64,000 nucleotides of DNA from NCBI RefSeq assembly GCF_026788005.1, contig NZ_JABEPE010000017.1, forward strand, positions 19,649-83,648, written 5' to 3'. Of this stretch, positions 20,510-31,444 are shown one piece after another (the first letter of the stretch is position 1; the number at the start of each line of letters is the position of its first letter). This DNA is from Alteromonas sp. a30. Lineage in GTDB: Bacteria > Pseudomonadota > Gammaproteobacteria > Enterobacterales > Alteromonadaceae. The translations under genes were made by a program, and so were the position numbers. The notes beneath the pieces were generated by a model that saw only the letters and a program-made list of their open reading frames with translations, made no database searches and had not been told where the DNA came from.

Positions 20510-23500
20510 GTGGAGAGAATCTTCCGTTTCCAAATAAGCCGTGTTCTGTTGTTCGTTCTATGTGTGCTTGGCGCATCCATTGCTAACTTATTCCCCATTC
20601 CTTTTTTTACAGGAGCGGAACTGGTTTTTGGTAATGTGATTGCTGTCGCGGTTACATTGCTTTTGGGCTGGCGTTATGGCGTTGTGTGTTCTGTTATTTC
20701 AGCGGGGATGCTGTACGCAAACTGGAGCCACTTCTTCCCTATTTTACCTTTTTTGGGCGAAGTGCTTTCAATTGCCTATGCAAGAAAAAACAAGAAAAAC
20801 GCCCTGCTATGGGGGATTGTGTATTGGTGTACGATCGGTATTACCATCGTTGCAATTGAGTATTTTTGGCTAAGCTCTTACATCCACGCAACTAAAGAAG
20901 CCATCGTTGTTAAGTATTTTGTTAACGGTGTACTTAACACAACTTTTGGGTATCTTTTAGCGCTAACCTTCAGCCGCAAAGTTATTTCTGATTGGAAAGT
21001 TGAACTATCCTTCCAGCACTTTATTTCCATGCTGATACTGATCACCTTAAGTGTTGGGGTTTTTATTAACACCTATTTTTGGTTGGTCAATTACCAAGAA
21101 AATCGCCTACACCAAATTAACCAAGATTTATCATTAGAGTCACTCTCTACCGTCGATGAGTTAGAGCATTATGTCGATATACACACCAAACTGGTGGAAC
21201 TTAATGCCCGAATTTATGCTGAATCTGAGAAAGTGGATTGGGCAGTGCTATTAAATAATACCGCTCATCTCAACCCTAATATTCTTACTATGTTAGTGAC
21301 GGATTCAGATGGACGTTTAATTGCTACGTCCCCCGAAAAGCTGTTAGCGCAAATTACCCCTAAAACGTCCTCTGTTTCAGACAGGGCCTACTTTAAGGAA
21401 GCTAAACGCACACTCAAACCTTATGTTTCTGATGTGTTTCAAGGTCGCGGGTTTGGCACTGATCCCATCATCGCCATTTCAGCGCCCATTATTCAAGATG
21501 GCGCGTTTAAAGGAATTGTTGAAGCATCCTTGAACCTTAAACGACTGAAGCTGGTTGATAAAAAGCGTATAGATGCTTCTCAAACCTTAGCTATTTTAGA
21601 TAACAACAATAGAGTTATTTACAGCTCCGCTATGTTGCCATTTAGCTACATGCAAAACCTTAATGATTCTGATTTGCTGCGCTTTTTAGCTGCACCAACA
21701 ACCTTTTATATCGATAACGAAAATTCAGCTCACTACTTGTTAAATGCCACAACCAGTGAGATCTTGGGATGGAAGGCGATTTCTTTCATCCCGCGAGAAT
21801 ATTATGAAAAGGAAATTGCTGATTATGTACTAGGCTCGTTACTCTTTTTGGTTTTATCCACATTCTTGTGTTTTTTCATTGCGACCAACATTTCCACAAA
21901 GCTCTCCTACCCCTTATCAGAACTCACAAGGAAATTGTTAAGCGTCAGCAAAAATAAAGCTTACGATAAACTGGAATTGGACCTCGCACCGTCCTTCTTA
22001 ACCGAGATCAATGCAATTCAGCCGGTTATCCAGAACTTCTCGAAAGAACTTCGATTAATGATCGTTTCCCTCAACAACGCGAATAAAGATTTGGAAAGCT
22101 TCAATGCTAACCTAGAAAATTTAGTCCATAAGAAAACCCAAGAACTGGAGTTGGCATTAGAAGCCGCAAACGCTGCAAACAAAGCGAAGTCTGAGTTTCT
22201 AGCAACAATGAGCCATGAAATTCGAACGCCGATGAATGGTGTCTTGGGAATGTTGGAACTACTCGAGCAAGACAATTTGTCACTTGATGCAAGTCATCGT
22301 GTGTCGATTGCAAAATCTAGCGCCCACTCGTTATTGTCCTTAATTAATGACGTTCTAGACTTTTCTAAGGTGGAAGCGGGCAAGATTTCTTTTGAAAATA
22401 AAGAGTTTAGCCTAATAGAGCTATTGAGCGAAGTCGTTGAGTTTCATTCGCTCACTGCCCAAAATAAAGGAATCAAGCTATATTTTGACGCATCGGGGAT
22501 AAAACAAGATTGGGTGTTTGGCGATCCATTTCGTATTCGGCAAGTGCTCACGAATTTGCTGGGTAACGCTATTAAGTTCACCGATACGGGTTTTGTTAAA
22601 GTCATTTGCCATTCGCAACCCGTCTCAAGCCATGTTCGTATTGACTTTTTTGTGCAAGATTCAGGCATTGGTATTCCTGACGAGCAGAAGCAAAAGCTGT
22701 TTTCACCTTTCACGCAAGCTGATTCATCGACCACACGTAAGTTTGGTGGAACGGGGTTGGGGTTATCGATTGCCAGCCGCTTATGCAAATTAATGCAAGG
22801 TGGAATCACGATCAACGACACTGAACAAGGCGGTAGTGAGTTCCATAGCCATATTGAGGTTGGAATGACACAGCACCCAAGTGCGTACGAATTGGATCTG
22901 CGTCAGCTCTTCACCCGGGTTATTTGCTGCATTGAACTGGATAATGAACCTGGGTTGATACCTTTGTTACATTCATGGCAGGCTCGTTTGGTGAAAGTCC
23001 ATGATATTAAGCAACTTCCTCAATTATTCGAACAAGTTCAAGGAATTAAGTCATCGACTCCAAACCTACTATTCATTGATTACGAACATTATTTACAGGC
23101 AAAAGATGTTTGTGAACGATTTGTTGAACAAGGCAATTCAGTTGTTGTTTTAACAACCGTTAATCAGCATTCAGAAATTGTATACTGCAATGCCTTTACT
23201 TACGCCTGCCCATACACCGTTACTCCAGTGAGTCTTTCAACAAGCCTTTTCCCACGTGATAAACCTGAAAAGAGGGTTATTGCAGATAAGCATCGTGATA
23301 TAGGCCACATTTTGGTCGTAGAAGATAATTGTATTAATACTGAAGTGATCACTAACATGCTGAAAAATATGGGTTATCAGTGCACCGCAGTGTCAAACGG
23401 TATGTTGGCCTTACAGCATTTACAGGCTCACCCGAAACACTACGACTTAGTATTGATGGATTGCCAGATGCCTGAAATGGATGGATTTACCGCTACAGGG

Positions 23501-23680
23501 AAAATTCGCGAGGGCGAAGCTGGTGACGAGTATACAGATGTTCCGATTATTGCTTTAACAGCTAATGCGATGTCAGGCGATAAAGAAAAATGCCTACAGG
23601 CAGGAATGAATGATTATCTATCGAAGCCGATTGAATTTAAATTATTGCAAAAGCACCTAGAATACTATTTAGCATCCTAG
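20510..23680 (+). CDS. Hybrid sensor histidine kinase (membrane, Cache sensor)
   Basis: About 1056 residues. An N-terminal multi-helix membrane region (about 1-190) is followed by a periplasmic dCache-like sensor (about 195-435, '[20 protein letters not shown]'), a transmembrane helix and a coiled coil. Then HisKA with His569 in '[11 protein letters not shown]', HATPase with '[11 protein letters not shown]' and 'GTGLGLSIA', a poorly conserved receiver-like segment (about 790-920) and a C-terminal receiver with Asp984 in '[13 protein letters not shown]'. This is a phosphorelay kinase with no response regulator next to it. GTG 20510 (or TTG 20507) is the likely start; no ATG fits before residue 60. 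It ends within a terminator hairpin. Confidence 0.9.
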   Translation: MERIFRFQISRVLLFVLCVLGASIANLFPIPFFTGAELVFGNVIAVAVTLLLGWRYGVVCSVISAGMLYANWSHFFPILPFLGEVLSIAYARKNKKNALLWGIVYWCTIGITIVAIEYFWLSSYIHATKEAIVVKYFVNGVLNTTFGYLLALTFSRKVISDWKVELSFQHFISMLILITLSVGVFINTYFWLVNYQENRLHQINQDLSLESLSTVDELEHYVDIHTKLVELNARIYAESEKVDWAVLLNNTAHLNPNILTMLVTDSDGRLIATSPEKLLAQITPKTSSVSDRAYFKEAKRTLKPYVSDVFQGRGFGTDPIIAISAPIIQDGAFKGIVEASLNLKRLKLVDKKRIDASQTLAILDNNNRVIYSSAMLPFSYMQNLNDSDLLRFLAAPTTFYIDNENSAHYLLNATTSEILGWKAISFIPREYYEKEIADYVLGSLLFLVLSTFLCFFIATNISTKLSYPLSELTRKLLSVSKNKAYDKLELDLAPSFLTEINAIQPVIQNFSKELRLMIVSLNNANKDLESFNANLENLVHKKTQELELALEAANAANKAKSEFLATMSHEIRTPMNGVLGMLELLEQDNLSLDASHRVSIAKSSAHSLLSLINDVLDFSKVEAGKISFENKEFSLIELLSEVVEFHSLTAQNKGIKLYFDASGIKQDWVFGDPFRIRQVLTNLLGNAIKFTDTGFVKVICHSQPVSSHVRIDFFVQDSGIGIPDEQKQKLFSPFTQADSSTTRKFGGTGLGLSIASRLCKLMQGGITINDTEQGGSEFHSHIEVGMTQHPSAYELDLRQLFTRVICCIELDNEPGLIPLLHSWQARLVKVHDIKQLPQLFEQVQGIKSSTPNLLFIDYEHYLQAKDVCERFVEQGNSVVVLTTVNQHSEIVYCNAFTYACPYTVTPVSLSTSLFPRDKPEKRVIADKHRDIGHILVVEDNCINTEVITNMLKNMGYQCTAVSNGMLALQHLQAHPKHYDLVLMDCQMPEMDGFTATGKIREGEAGDEYTDVPIIALTANAMSGDKEKCLQAGMNDYLSKPIEFKLLQKHLEYYLAS

Positions 23681-23694
23681 GTGCTTGCGTTTTA
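23651..23694 (+). terminator. Terminator overlapping the kinase stop
   Basis: AAGCACCTAG (23651-23660) pairs with CTAGGTGCTT (23677-23686), perfect over 10 bases with a 16-base loop, followed by GCGTTTT. The 3' arm overlaps the kinase stop codon. It separates the kinase from convergent panC. Confidence 0.65.
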
Positions 23695-23695
23695 A

Positions 23696-24547
23696 TTAAG
23701 ACAAGTCTACTTGGATGTTGTCGATGAGCCTTGTTTTACCAAGGAAAGCGGCCACCAGCACAACAAGTTTTGTTTCTTCGTGACTCGGGTGTAATAGTGT
23801 GTCGGCCGAGCGAATTTCAATATAATCCACTTTAAAACCTACCGCGTTTAGCTTGCCTTTGTATTCTGCGATAAGAGCGAGAAAATCACGTCGACCTTTT
23901 CTCACTTCTTCCCCCAACCCAACTATATTCGCATATATTTTAGGCGCGATAGCTCGCTCTTCTGGCGTTAAATAGTTATTGCGCGAGCTCATGGCGAGTC
24001 CATCTTCTTCACGCTTAGTTGGTACGCCATGCACGGTTAGGTTCATGGATAAATCATGCACCATTCCCTTGATAATTTGTAACTGCTGGAAGTCCTTCTC
24101 ACCAAAAAACGCATGGTTTGGCTGTACCATATTGAACAATTTACACACAATAGTCGCGACACCACGGAAATGCCCGGGACGGCTTGCTCCGCAAATCATA
24201 TAAGACAACCCCGGCACTTCTACAAACGTTTGCTGTTCTAAGCCGCGTGCGTAAATATCGTCTACTTTTGGTGTAAACAACGTGGTAACGCCTAATGCCT
24301 CTAATGACTTTTTGTCGTTTTCCAAAGTGCGAGGGTAAGCGTCTAAGTCTTCATTTGGGCCAAATTGCATTGGATTTACAAAAATCGACACAACCACAAC
24401 GTCACAGTGCTTTTTCGCTTCTTGGACTAACCCTAAATGCCCTTCGTGCAAGTTCCCCATAGTAGGAACAAACCCGATGACTTTGCCTTCAATTTGCCAT
24501 TGACGGCGCTGCTCCCTTAAGGGAAGAATATCTGAAATGACTTGCAT
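23696..24547 (-). CDS. panC: Pantothenate synthetase
   Basis: 283 residues, the usual length. It ligates pantoate and beta-alanine with ATP in the cytoplasm, the last step to pantothenate. Visible signatures: '[17 protein letters not shown]' (the nucleotide-binding HxGH loop), '[16 protein letters not shown]', '[10 protein letters not shown]' and '[11 protein letters not shown]' (KMSKS-like loop). It lies 3 bases after panB and is the last gene of the dksA-side minus-strand operon. Confidence 0.97.
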   Translation of the reverse strand: MQVISDILPLREQRRQWQIEGKVIGFVPTMGNLHEGHLGLVQEAKKHCDVVVVSIFVNPMQFGPNEDLDAYPRTLENDKKSLEALGVTTLFTPKVDDIYARGLEQQTFVEVPGLSYMICGASRPGHFRGVATIVCKLFNMVQPNHAFFGEKDFQQLQIIKGMVHDLSMNLTVHGVPTKREEDGLAMSSRNNYLTPEERAIAPKIYANIVGLGEEVRKGRRDFLALIAEYKGKLNAVGFKVDYIEIRSADTLLHPSHEETKLVVLVAAFLGKTRLIDNIQVDLS

Positions 24548-24550
24548 AAT

Positions 24551-25345
24551 TTATTCAAAACTGTGTTCTGGGCCGGGGAACGTACCGGCTTTAACTTCTT
24601 CAATAAATGCCTTTACTGAAGCACGAATATCATGATGTTCTGCGAGATAATTTTTAGAGAATTTAGGCATGTAGTTGGCACTAATACCAAACATATCGTG
24701 CATCACTAATACTTGCCCATCGGTGTTAGCACCTGCGCCAATACCAATAACGGGAACATCAATACTTTTGCTAATTTCTGCGGCTAATGCAGAGGGGACG
24801 CATTCCAATACTAGCATTTGGATACCTGCGGCTTCCAAGGCTTTGGCATCGTCTATCATCTTCTGGGCTTGCTCTGGCAAGCGGCCCTGCACTTTAAAGC
24901 CACCAAAAACATTCACTGATTGAGGTGTTAAACCTAAGTGACCACAAACGGGAATCCCACGCTCAACGAGGCCAGAAACGGTTTCCAGCAACCAACTTCC
25001 ACCTTCGATTTTGACCATGTGCGCGCCGGCAGCCATTAGCGTTGCAGCATTAGTGTACGCCACTTCTTTGGTGGCGTAAGACATAAACGGCATGTCAGCT
25101 ACAATTAACGCTCGTTCAGCGCCTAATTTTACGGCGCGGGTGTGATAAGCAATGTCATCTGTCGTAACAGACAAGGTGCTATCTTCACCCTGTAAAACCA
25201 TACCTAACGAATCCCCAATGAGGATTGCATCAACACCTTGCTCGTCAAATAGTTTAGCGAAGCTAGCATCGTATGCGGTAAGTACCGTGATCTTGTCGCC
25301 ATCACGTTTCATTTTCTTTAACGTGGATGTTGTGACTTTTTTCAT
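24551..25345 (-). CDS. panB: 3-methyl-2-oxobutanoate hydroxymethyltransferase
   Basis: 264 residues, the same as E. coli PanB. It makes ketopantoate from 2-oxoisovalerate and 5,10-methylene-THF. Seen: '[18 protein letters not shown]', '[10 protein letters not shown]' with metal-binding Asp, 'KIEGG' and '[11 protein letters not shown]'. The ATG at 25345 matches the family start; an in-frame ATG four codons upstream at 25357 is possible. It is followed directly by panC, and needs folate, whose synthesis gene folK is just upstream. Confidence 0.97.
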   Translation of the reverse strand: MKKVTTSTLKKMKRDGDKITVLTAYDASFAKLFDEQGVDAILIGDSLGMVLQGEDSTLSVTTDDIAYHTRAVKLGAERALIVADMPFMSYATKEVAYTNAATLMAAGAHMVKIEGGSWLLETVSGLVERGIPVCGHLGLTPQSVNVFGGFKVQGRLPEQAQKMIDDAKALEAAGIQMLVLECVPSALAAEISKSIDVPVIGIGAGANTDGQVLVMHDMFGISANYMPKFSKNYLAEHHDIRASVKAFIEEVKAGTFPGPEHSFE

Positions 25346-25384
25346 CTCTAGCCCCATTCAAACAAAAGTCGCACTATACGGATT

Positions 25385-25888
25385 TTAAATATGATTGCCA
25401 ATTTTATATGGGAGTCTTTTTATACCATTGTGAGGAATGCACTTAAGCAGTGCTGCCACAGATGTACCACATGGCAGCGTTAAATCGGGTGCCACTTCAA
25501 ATAATGGATGAATCACGAATTCCCGTTGCTTCATACCGTAATGAGGTACAACTAAATCTGGTTCATTAATGATTTCCATTCCGTACAGGAGAATATCAAG
25601 ATCGAGTGTTCTTGGTCCCCAGCGTTCCTTCTTACGAACACGTCCTTGTTGAAGCTCAATTTTTTGAAGCGCTTGTAGCAACGCCATGCTTGAAAGCGAG
25701 GTTTCCAAGGCTGCAACAGCGTTTACATAATCGGGCTGCTCAGCAGGTCCCATTGGTTTACTGCCATAACACGACGATACTTGCACCACCGACGTTTGGT
25801 GAATGTTGTTCATGGCAGTTAATGCATCTTGAAGTTGCAGGGCAGGTTCACTTAAATTACTGCCCATTCCAATATAAACAAGAGGCAT
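25385..25888 (-). CDS. folK: HPPK, 6-hydroxymethyl-7,8-dihydropterin pyrophosphokinase
   Basis: 167 residues, typical length. It transfers pyrophosphate from ATP to the pterin in folate synthesis. Signatures: 'YIGMGSNLSEP', 'YGSKPMGPAEQPDYVNAVA' and 'RWGPRTLDLDILLYG' with the metal-binding DLD pair. Its ATG overlaps the pcnB stop (TAATG), so the two are translationally coupled, an arrangement common in gammaproteobacteria. Confidence 0.96.
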   Translation of the reverse strand: MPLVYIGMGSNLSEPALQLQDALTAMNNIHQTSVVQVSSCYGSKPMGPAEQPDYVNAVAALETSLSSMALLQALQKIELQQGRVRKKERWGPRTLDLDILLYGMEIINEPDLVVPHYGMKQREFVIHPLFEVAPDLTLPCGTSVAALLKCIPHNGIKRLPYKIGNHI

Positions 25889-27315
25889 TACGATGGTTTT
25901 TTTGGTCTACGTTTAGGACGGCGTCTATCCTGAAAACCTTCACTGTTACGAACATCGCTCTGTAGTTTTTTCTGCTTACTCGGTGAAGCAGACTGAAACT
26001 CGGTCCACCATTGTGCTAACTCGATTAGCTCGCCACCTTCAATTTCAGCACGAATTAACAAGAAATCATATGCAGCTCTAAAACGAGGATGCTCCAAGGT
26101 GATATAAGCCCTGCGGCCCAAGCGTCGATTCAAGCGCTGTTGCAGGTGCCAAATATCACGGATAGGCGTGGTAAACCGTTTAGGGATCATGATGCGCTGC
26201 ATTTGGATTGCAAGTACATCGGTTATGGCTAAATTAAATGCGTCGAAAGGTGGCAGCCCCCCCTCGGCAATATGCTGCTGTTGACGCTCTTCCACACAAA
26301 ACCATAAGCACGCGGCGTAAAAGAAAGCAGGAGTAATACGCAATCCGCTATTTATTCTGTTGTCAGTGTTGCTGAGCACTTTTTCCAACATCTTGAACTC
26401 TCGCCCTTCGGGATTATCAAGAAACGGTTGCAGTTGCGGGAATAGTTGCCCAAAAAGCTTATATTCATCTAGTAAGTGAAACGTTTTTAAGCCGCTGCCG
26501 GATAGCAATAACTTGGAGATTTCTTCGAACAGTCGCGCGGCCGGAATATTCGCTAATAACGGTGCTAATTCTGGAATACGTTTTGCGGTATTTTCCTCAA
26601 TTTTCATGCCGAGTTTAGCGGCAAATCGAACTGCGCGTAACATGCGAACAGGATCTTCCCGATAACGTGTTTCAGGATCACCAATGATACGAATTTCCCG
26701 TTTAGAGAGGGAATCTTGACCGTTAGCAAAGTCAGTTATCGAATAATCCGCAATGTTGTAGTACATGGCGTTAAAGCTAAAGTCGCGACGTTCGGCGTCT
26801 TCTTCTATGCTACCAAACACATTGTCTCGAACAAGCTGCCCATGTTGATTAAGGTGGCTCGTTGTTTTCTTGCCTGCTTTATCTTCTGTGGCTTGCGGTT
26901 CATGGTGCCCACGGAATGTTGCCACTTCAATAATTTCGCGACCAAACACTATATGCGCTAACCGGAAACGGCGCCCAATTAGGCGACAATTACGGAATAA
27001 GCCTTTTATTTGTTCCGGCGTTGCATCGGTGACGACATCAAAGTCTTTGGGGTGCTCACCAAGCAGGAGATCGCGCACACAACCGCCTACCAGATAAGCC
27101 TGATAACCACTGTTGTGCAAACGATAAAGCACTTTCAACGCATTAGCGCTAATGTCTTCACGAGAAATACTGTGCTCAGAGCGAGGAATAATTTTTGGTT
27201 CTAATATTATCGCCTGAGCAGAAAAATCGCCGGATCGCCCACCGTGATCATCGGTTAGCACTTGTTTTATTTTTTTTATCATCCCGGAAATAATGGTTTC
27301 ACCCTCCACCAACAT
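25888..27315 (-). CDS. pcnB: Poly(A) polymerase I
   Basis: 475 residues (E. coli 465). It adds 3' poly(A) tails to RNA, promoting decay. The nucleotidyltransferase core is clear: 'YLVGGCVRDLLLGEHPKDFD' with the GG-x(4)-RD motif and catalytic Asp pair, then 'DAERRDFSFNAMYYN' and 'EDPVRMLRAVRFAAKL'. The basic C-terminus ends 'RRRPKRRPKKPS', fit for RNA binding. The start is uncertain: ATG 27315 has AAGG only one base away, and ATG 27282 would give 464 residues. It is linked to folK downstream and gluQ upstream. Confidence 0.95.
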   Translation of the reverse strand: MLVEGETIISGMIKKIKQVLTDDHGGRSGDFSAQAIILEPKIIPRSEHSISREDISANALKVLYRLHNSGYQAYLVGGCVRDLLLGEHPKDFDVVTDATPEQIKGLFRNCRLIGRRFRLAHIVFGREIIEVATFRGHHEPQATEDKAGKKTTSHLNQHGQLVRDNVFGSIEEDAERRDFSFNAMYYNIADYSITDFANGQDSLSKREIRIIGDPETRYREDPVRMLRAVRFAAKLGMKIEENTAKRIPELAPLLANIPAARLFEEISKLLLSGSGLKTFHLLDEYKLFGQLFPQLQPFLDNPEGREFKMLEKVLSNTDNRINSGLRITPAFFYAACLWFCVEERQQQHIAEGGLPPFDAFNLAITDVLAIQMQRIMIPKRFTTPIRDIWHLQQRLNRRLGRRAYITLEHPRFRAAYDFLLIRAEIEGGELIELAQWWTEFQSASPSKQKKLQSDVRNSEGFQDRRRPKRRPKKPS

Positions 27316-27332
27316 ACCTTCTATCTCAGAGT

Positions 27333-28307
27333 TTAGTAGCTAAAGTTACTTACCTGATACTCTGCTAAAAACATTGGCATGGCTCTTTCTGGTTTAGCGT
27401 AGAGCCTATTTATAAGCCAATTGTCCTGTCCCCATTGCAAAATGACTTCTGGCGTATCATGCATTAATGTTTTAGGAACAGGAAGCCCTAAAAACGCCAA
27501 AGCCAAATACAAGTTTAAAGATGCCTTTTTATTATCTAGCCCTTTTGCATGACCTTGTTTACTTAATTTTCGACCTTCAGAAAACACAGCAACAGGCAAA
27601 TGCAACATTTTGGGCACTGACGCCCCAAGCGCACGATACAACGCCATCTGACAAGCGCTTGGAAACAGTAAATCCGCTCCGCGCACGACTTCGGTAATGC
27701 CTTGCTGAATATCATCCACTACCGATGCCAAATGATAAGCATATAGTCCATCTTTGCGTTTAATAATAAAGTCTTCACTTGATACATCTTCTGGAAAACG
27801 GATGTCTCCCATTAATTCATCATGGAATGATAACGAAGACACCTCATTCAAAAAACGCAAGGAATATTGACTATGACCATCTGCCCCAATAACTTCGTTG
27901 ACTGGTGTCAGATTACGGTCTCGACAATGTCCTAAGTAGGTACCACCTTCTGCCATAATTTGTTTTCGTGTGCACTGGCAATAATAGCTTAAGCCATTTT
28001 CATTCAACCAAGCGAGTACCTTATCGTAGACCTCTGTTTGCTGGCTTTGATAAAAAACCTCGCCGTCCCAATCAAGGTGATGTGCTTGCAAACACGTTAA
28101 TATATCATCAATTGCGCTGGCAGCTTGTCTTGGCGGATCAATATCATCAATTCGCAAAAACCATTTACCCTTATTCACTTTAGCTTGCAAATAGCCCCCC
28201 ACAGCGGCCACTAGCGATCCAAAATGCAAAGGGCCGGAAGGCGATGGTGCGAATCGACCACGATATTCGTCGGGTTGAATTATATTAAGGGGAGAAGGCT
28301 GCGACAT
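27333..28307 (-). CDS. gluQ: Glutamyl-Q tRNA(Asp) synthetase
   Basis: 324 residues, a truncated paralog of glutamyl-tRNA synthetase without the anticodon-binding domain. It charges glutamate onto the queuosine base of tRNA(Asp). Seen: the HIGH-like 'RFAPSPSGPLHFGSL', zinc ligands in 'YCQCTRKQI' and 'YLGHC', and the KMSKS-equivalent 'GRKLSKQGHAKG'. It follows dksA as in E. coli, but with a hairpin terminator between, and precedes pcnB by 17 bases. Confidence 0.95.
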   Translation of the reverse strand: MSQPSPLNIIQPDEYRGRFAPSPSGPLHFGSLVAAVGGYLQAKVNKGKWFLRIDDIDPPRQAASAIDDILTCLQAHHLDWDGEVFYQSQQTEVYDKVLAWLNENGLSYYCQCTRKQIMAEGGTYLGHCRDRNLTPVNEVIGADGHSQYSLRFLNEVSSLSFHDELMGDIRFPEDVSSEDFIIKRKDGLYAYHLASVVDDIQQGITEVVRGADLLFPSACQMALYRALGASVPKMLHLPVAVFSEGRKLSKQGHAKGLDNKKASLNLYLALAFLGLPVPKTLMHDTPEVILQWGQDNWLINRLYAKPERAMPMFLAEYQVSNFSY

Positions 28308-28349
28308 TAATGACGTTTTTATAACATTTACGATATGGGTAAAAACAAC

Positions 28350-28372
28350 AAAAGCTGCCCGAAGCAGCTTTT
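28350..28372 (-). terminator. dksA terminator
   Basis: AAAAGCTGC / GCAGCTTTT, 9-base stem with a 5-base loop, between dksA and gluQ. Read on the minus strand it is followed by GTTGTTTTT. It probably lowers rather than abolishes read-through into gluQ-pcnB. Confidence 0.75.
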
Positions 28373-28394
28373 GTATCTCAAATTAAAGAACCGC

Positions 28395-28844
28395 TTAGCC
28401 AAGCAATTGCTTCTCTTTAATTTCGGCTAGCGTTTTGCAGTCAATACATAAGTCCGCAGTGGGTCTAGCTTCTAATCGACGAATACCGATCTCAATGCCA
28501 CATGCATCGCAGAATCCGAAATCATCTTCTTCAATGCGTTTAAGTGTTTTTTCGATCTTTTTAATGAGCTTACGCTCACGATCTCGGGTACGTAACTCAA
28601 GGCTAAATTCTTCTTCCTGAGCAGCGCGATCCACGGGATCGGGGAAATTAGCAGCTTCGTCCTGCATATGGTGTACCGTGCGGTCAACCTCTTCACGCAA
28701 CTGGTCACGCCAAGCGCCAAGAATCTTTTGAAAGTGCTCAAGTTGAGCCGCATTCATGTACTCTTCGCCGTCCTTTTCTTGGTATGGCTGTAACCCGGCG
28801 AGTGCTAGTAACCCTAATGATTTCGTATTGTTGTCTGTTGGCAT
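28395..28844 (-). CDS. dksA: RNA polymerase-binding transcription factor DksA
   Basis: 149 residues (E. coli 151). It enters the secondary channel of RNA polymerase and acts with ppGpp in the stringent response. The coiled coil with the tip '[17 protein letters not shown]' (the conserved D-x-x-D/A region) and the zinc finger '[17 protein letters not shown]' ... 'CIDC' are complete. It has its own promoter region upstream (28845-29029) and a terminator downstream. Confidence 0.97.
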   Translation of the reverse strand: MPTDNNTKSLGLLALAGLQPYQEKDGEEYMNAAQLEHFQKILGAWRDQLREEVDRTVHHMQDEAANFPDPVDRAAQEEEFSLELRTRDRERKLIKKIEKTLKRIEEDDFGFCDACGIEIGIRRLEARPTADLCIDCKTLAEIKEKQLLG

Positions 28845-29029
28845 AGGCCAATTCTCCTACACTGCAATACAGTAGCTTAAAAGCTTAAGGGCGCTATCTA
28901 TAGCAGAAAGCCTGCTGAGTAGCAAGAATTACACCCTTTAGCGTTTTCAACATAGTGACATACATATGCTGTGCGCGATTTCAAGACGGCTGAATATGGC
29001 TGCATTTTCCTAAAAATCAATAAGCGACA

Positions 29030-29734
29030 CTACACATTAACTGAAAGCCGCTGATTTAACTCAATTTTTTCTGGAGTCATTGCACACTGCCAAGCAACAA
29101 TTTCCACCCCACTTGCCACAGCCTCTTGAATCAAGACCGCATATTTGGGATCAATATGTTCAGCAATATTCACTTCTTGTATTCCTGAATGCTGTACACA
29201 GAAGAAAAGGATTGAACGGCTTCCCTCATGTGCAATGCTTGCCAACTCGCGCAAATGCTTTTGTCCGCGCGCCGTGACCGCATCCGGAAAATAACCTAAA
29301 CCATCCTGTTTTAATGTCACCGACTTTACTTCAATAAAACAGTCTTTTTGATTTGCCCCTTGAAGCAGCAAGTCAATTCGGCTGTTCTCCTGTCCATATC
29401 TTACCTCACGACTCACCTGCTCATACTTGGCTAGATCGGGGATTTTTCCCTCGAGAATGGCTTCTTCAACAATCTTATTCGCCTTTCCGGTATTCACACC
29501 AATCCATTCACCCTGTGCATTCACCACCAGTTCCCAGGTGAATTTTAATTTCCTTTTAGGGTTGTTGTGTCCCGATAGATATACACGACTCCCGGGAATC
29601 GCACAACCCGTCATTGCTCCCGTATTGGGGCAATGCGCTGTTACCACTTCCCCATTATCTAACTCAACATCGGCGAAAAAACGCTTGTAGCGACTAATTA
29701 ATGTGCCTTGTAATAGTTTCCCTTCAAACTGCAT
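29030..29734 (-). CDS. sfsA: SfsA family nuclease/sugar fermentation stimulation protein
   Basis: 234 residues, full length. Seen: 'LISRYKRFFADVELDNGEVV', 'AHCPNTGAMTGCAIPG', and the nuclease-like 'SRIDLLLQ' ... 'CFIEVKSVTL' (D-ExK pattern), with 'FPDAVTARGQKHLREL'. SfsA was described as a maltose-gene stimulator in E. coli and has a DNA-binding/nuclease-like fold. It sits upstream of dksA in the same direction, as in enterics. Confidence 0.93.
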   Translation of the reverse strand: MQFEGKLLQGTLISRYKRFFADVELDNGEVVTAHCPNTGAMTGCAIPGSRVYLSGHNNPKRKLKFTWELVVNAQGEWIGVNTGKANKIVEEAILEGKIPDLAKYEQVSREVRYGQENSRIDLLLQGANQKDCFIEVKSVTLKQDGLGYFPDAVTARGQKHLRELASIAHEGSRSILFFCVQHSGIQEVNIAEHIDPKYAVLIQEAVASGVEIVAWQCAMTPEKIELNQRLSVNV

Positions 29735-29912
29735 TTGTCTGTTATTACCTCATGAAAAGGCTTTTTACCTAAAAACGGACAGTAAAAAATACAGGAAGCG
29801 ACGATTAAATCAATGCAAGATCGTACAACAATAATAGACTAGATTTGATGCCACCTTGGGACTCAGATATTCTTTACGCCACTTTTAGACTCTGATTCGA
29901 TAAGGTTAATCA

Positions 29913-31196
29913 ATGTCAACACTTTCAATTTTTCTTTCTACAGCCCCAGCCGAAGCACAATGGGGTGAAAATGCCTTGCTCTCTTTTAACGCATCTTCTG
30001 CAACTATCCACCTAAAAGAATCTAATCAACTCGACAGCATTCAAAAAGCCGCACGAAAATTAGATGGTTTATGCGCACAAGCGGTACTTGAAGGCGATTG
30101 GAAAATGGACCAGCAATGGGCTTTTGCTATGGGTTTTGATAATCCGAAAAAGGAAAGCAGTGTTGATTGGTGTAACAATGATGATAAAGCGGCTTTAGAA
30201 GTGCAGTTTGGTGCGTACCACTTTGCTAGAAATCTAGTTAATGGTGGTCCCCATGAGATTTACCCAGAAAGCCTATGCGACCGCGTGCAAAGTTGGCTAA
30301 GCACATTAGCGGGTGACAACATTTCGTTTCAACGTTGGGTTGGTAGCGAATTAGAAGAAGCGGGTTGGATTGGCGTTTACAACGTCGGGAAAGGCAGCGA
30401 CCGTCCTCCCGTCATGCTGGAAGTTGATTTCAATCCAACGGGCGATACTAATGCTCCTGTTTCCGCTGCATTGGTGGGTAAAGGCATCACATACGACAGC
30501 GGCGGCTACAGCATTAAACCCAGCGAAACCATGTCTTTCATGAAATGTGACATGGGCGGTGCAGCAACGGTAGCAGCAGCACTTGGGCTTGCCATTCAAC
30601 AAGGCTTGCAAAAACGCATCAAAATGTACTTATGCTGTGCCGAAAACCTCATTAACGGACGAGCATACAAGTTAGGCGATATACTGACTTATAAAAATGG
30701 CGTTAGCGTCGAAATTCTCAACACCGACGCAGAAGGTCGTTTAGTGTTGGCAGATGGCCTAATGGCAGCGGGAGAATCCGGCGCCCCATTGATTATTGAC
30801 GCAGCCACTCTCACTGGCGCGGCTTCTGTCGCAGTAGGTGATGACTACTTTGCTTTGTTATCAATGGATTATGAATTGCAAATGCGCGCCTTAGGTATTT
30901 CCCGTCAGCTCAATGAACCAGGCTGGCCATTACCCCTTGAACCATTCCATCAAGGCAAATGCCCATCTCCTTACGCAGATACAGCGAATAGTCGAGCAGT
31001 TAAAGGAGGCGGAGCTGGTGGTGCAAGTAATGCCGCAGGATTTTTGTCCCGGTTTGTTCCCAATAACGGAGCAGGTTGGCTACACTTTGATTTAGCAAAC
31101 GCCTTCTTTAACAGCGCAAATGCAAAGCGCTCAGCAGGAGGAACCGGACTTGGGTTTAGAACGATCGCCAAACTCATTGCAGGTGACAAAACCTAA
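29913..31196 (+). CDS. pepB: Peptidase B (M17 leucyl aminopeptidase family)
   Basis: 427 residues, the same length as E. coli PepB. Signatures of the di-metal M17 site: 'GKGITYDSGGYSIKP' (metal Lys and Asp), 'MKCDMGGAA' and 'NTDAEGRLVLADGL' with the catalytic Arg and metal Asp/Glu. It removes N-terminal residues from peptides in the cytoplasm. The final 'GGTGLGFRTIAKLI' is typical. Monocistronic; an imperfect GGGGACAC hairpin at 31224-31241 after the stop could be its terminator but lacks a T-run. Confidence 0.95.
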   Translation: MSTLSIFLSTAPAEAQWGENALLSFNASSATIHLKESNQLDSIQKAARKLDGLCAQAVLEGDWKMDQQWAFAMGFDNPKKESSVDWCNNDDKAALEVQFGAYHFARNLVNGGPHEIYPESLCDRVQSWLSTLAGDNISFQRWVGSELEEAGWIGVYNVGKGSDRPPVMLEVDFNPTGDTNAPVSAALVGKGITYDSGGYSIKPSETMSFMKCDMGGAATVAAALGLAIQQGLQKRIKMYLCCAENLINGRAYKLGDILTYKNGVSVEILNTDAEGRLVLADGLMAAGESGAPLIIDAATLTGAASVAVGDDYFALLSMDYELQMRALGISRQLNEPGWPLPLEPFHQGKCPSPYADTANSRAVKGGGAGGASNAAGFLSRFVPNNGAGWLHFDLANAFFNSANAKRSAGGTGLGFRTIAKLIAGDKT

Positions 31197-31261
31197 CACT
31201 AAAAGTTTAGTTCGTTCATGAGGGGGGACACTTGTATCCCCTTGATTGTGCAGGTGTGGCC

Positions 31262-31444
31262 TTACAAACCACCAAGACGTTCTGCTAATACTTTATAATT
31301 TTCAACATCTTTCCGGTCGAACAGGGGCTTTCCTTCAGAGTCTTGCTCTTTTGACTGCAACAAGCTTTCTCTTTCTAACCTTTCTACGCGCAGATCTTTA
31401 ACGCCGAGATATTCGGCAACCTCACCTACAGTCATTAAACTCAT
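31262..31444 (-). CDS. Small HTH (MerR/excisionase-like) protein
   Basis: 60 residues, 'MTVGEVAEYLGVKDLRVERL' followed by 'GKPLFDRKDVENYKVLAERL': the helix-turn-helix plus wing of MerR/excisionase-type DNA-binding domains, with no effector domain. ATG 31444 is chosen since AGAGGAAAA is spaced for it; the ATG at 31468 would place that site inside the gene. Target unknown. Confidence 0.7.
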   Translation of the reverse strand: MSLMTVGEVAEYLGVKDLRVERLERESLLQSKEQDSEGKPLFDRKDVENYKVLAERLGGL

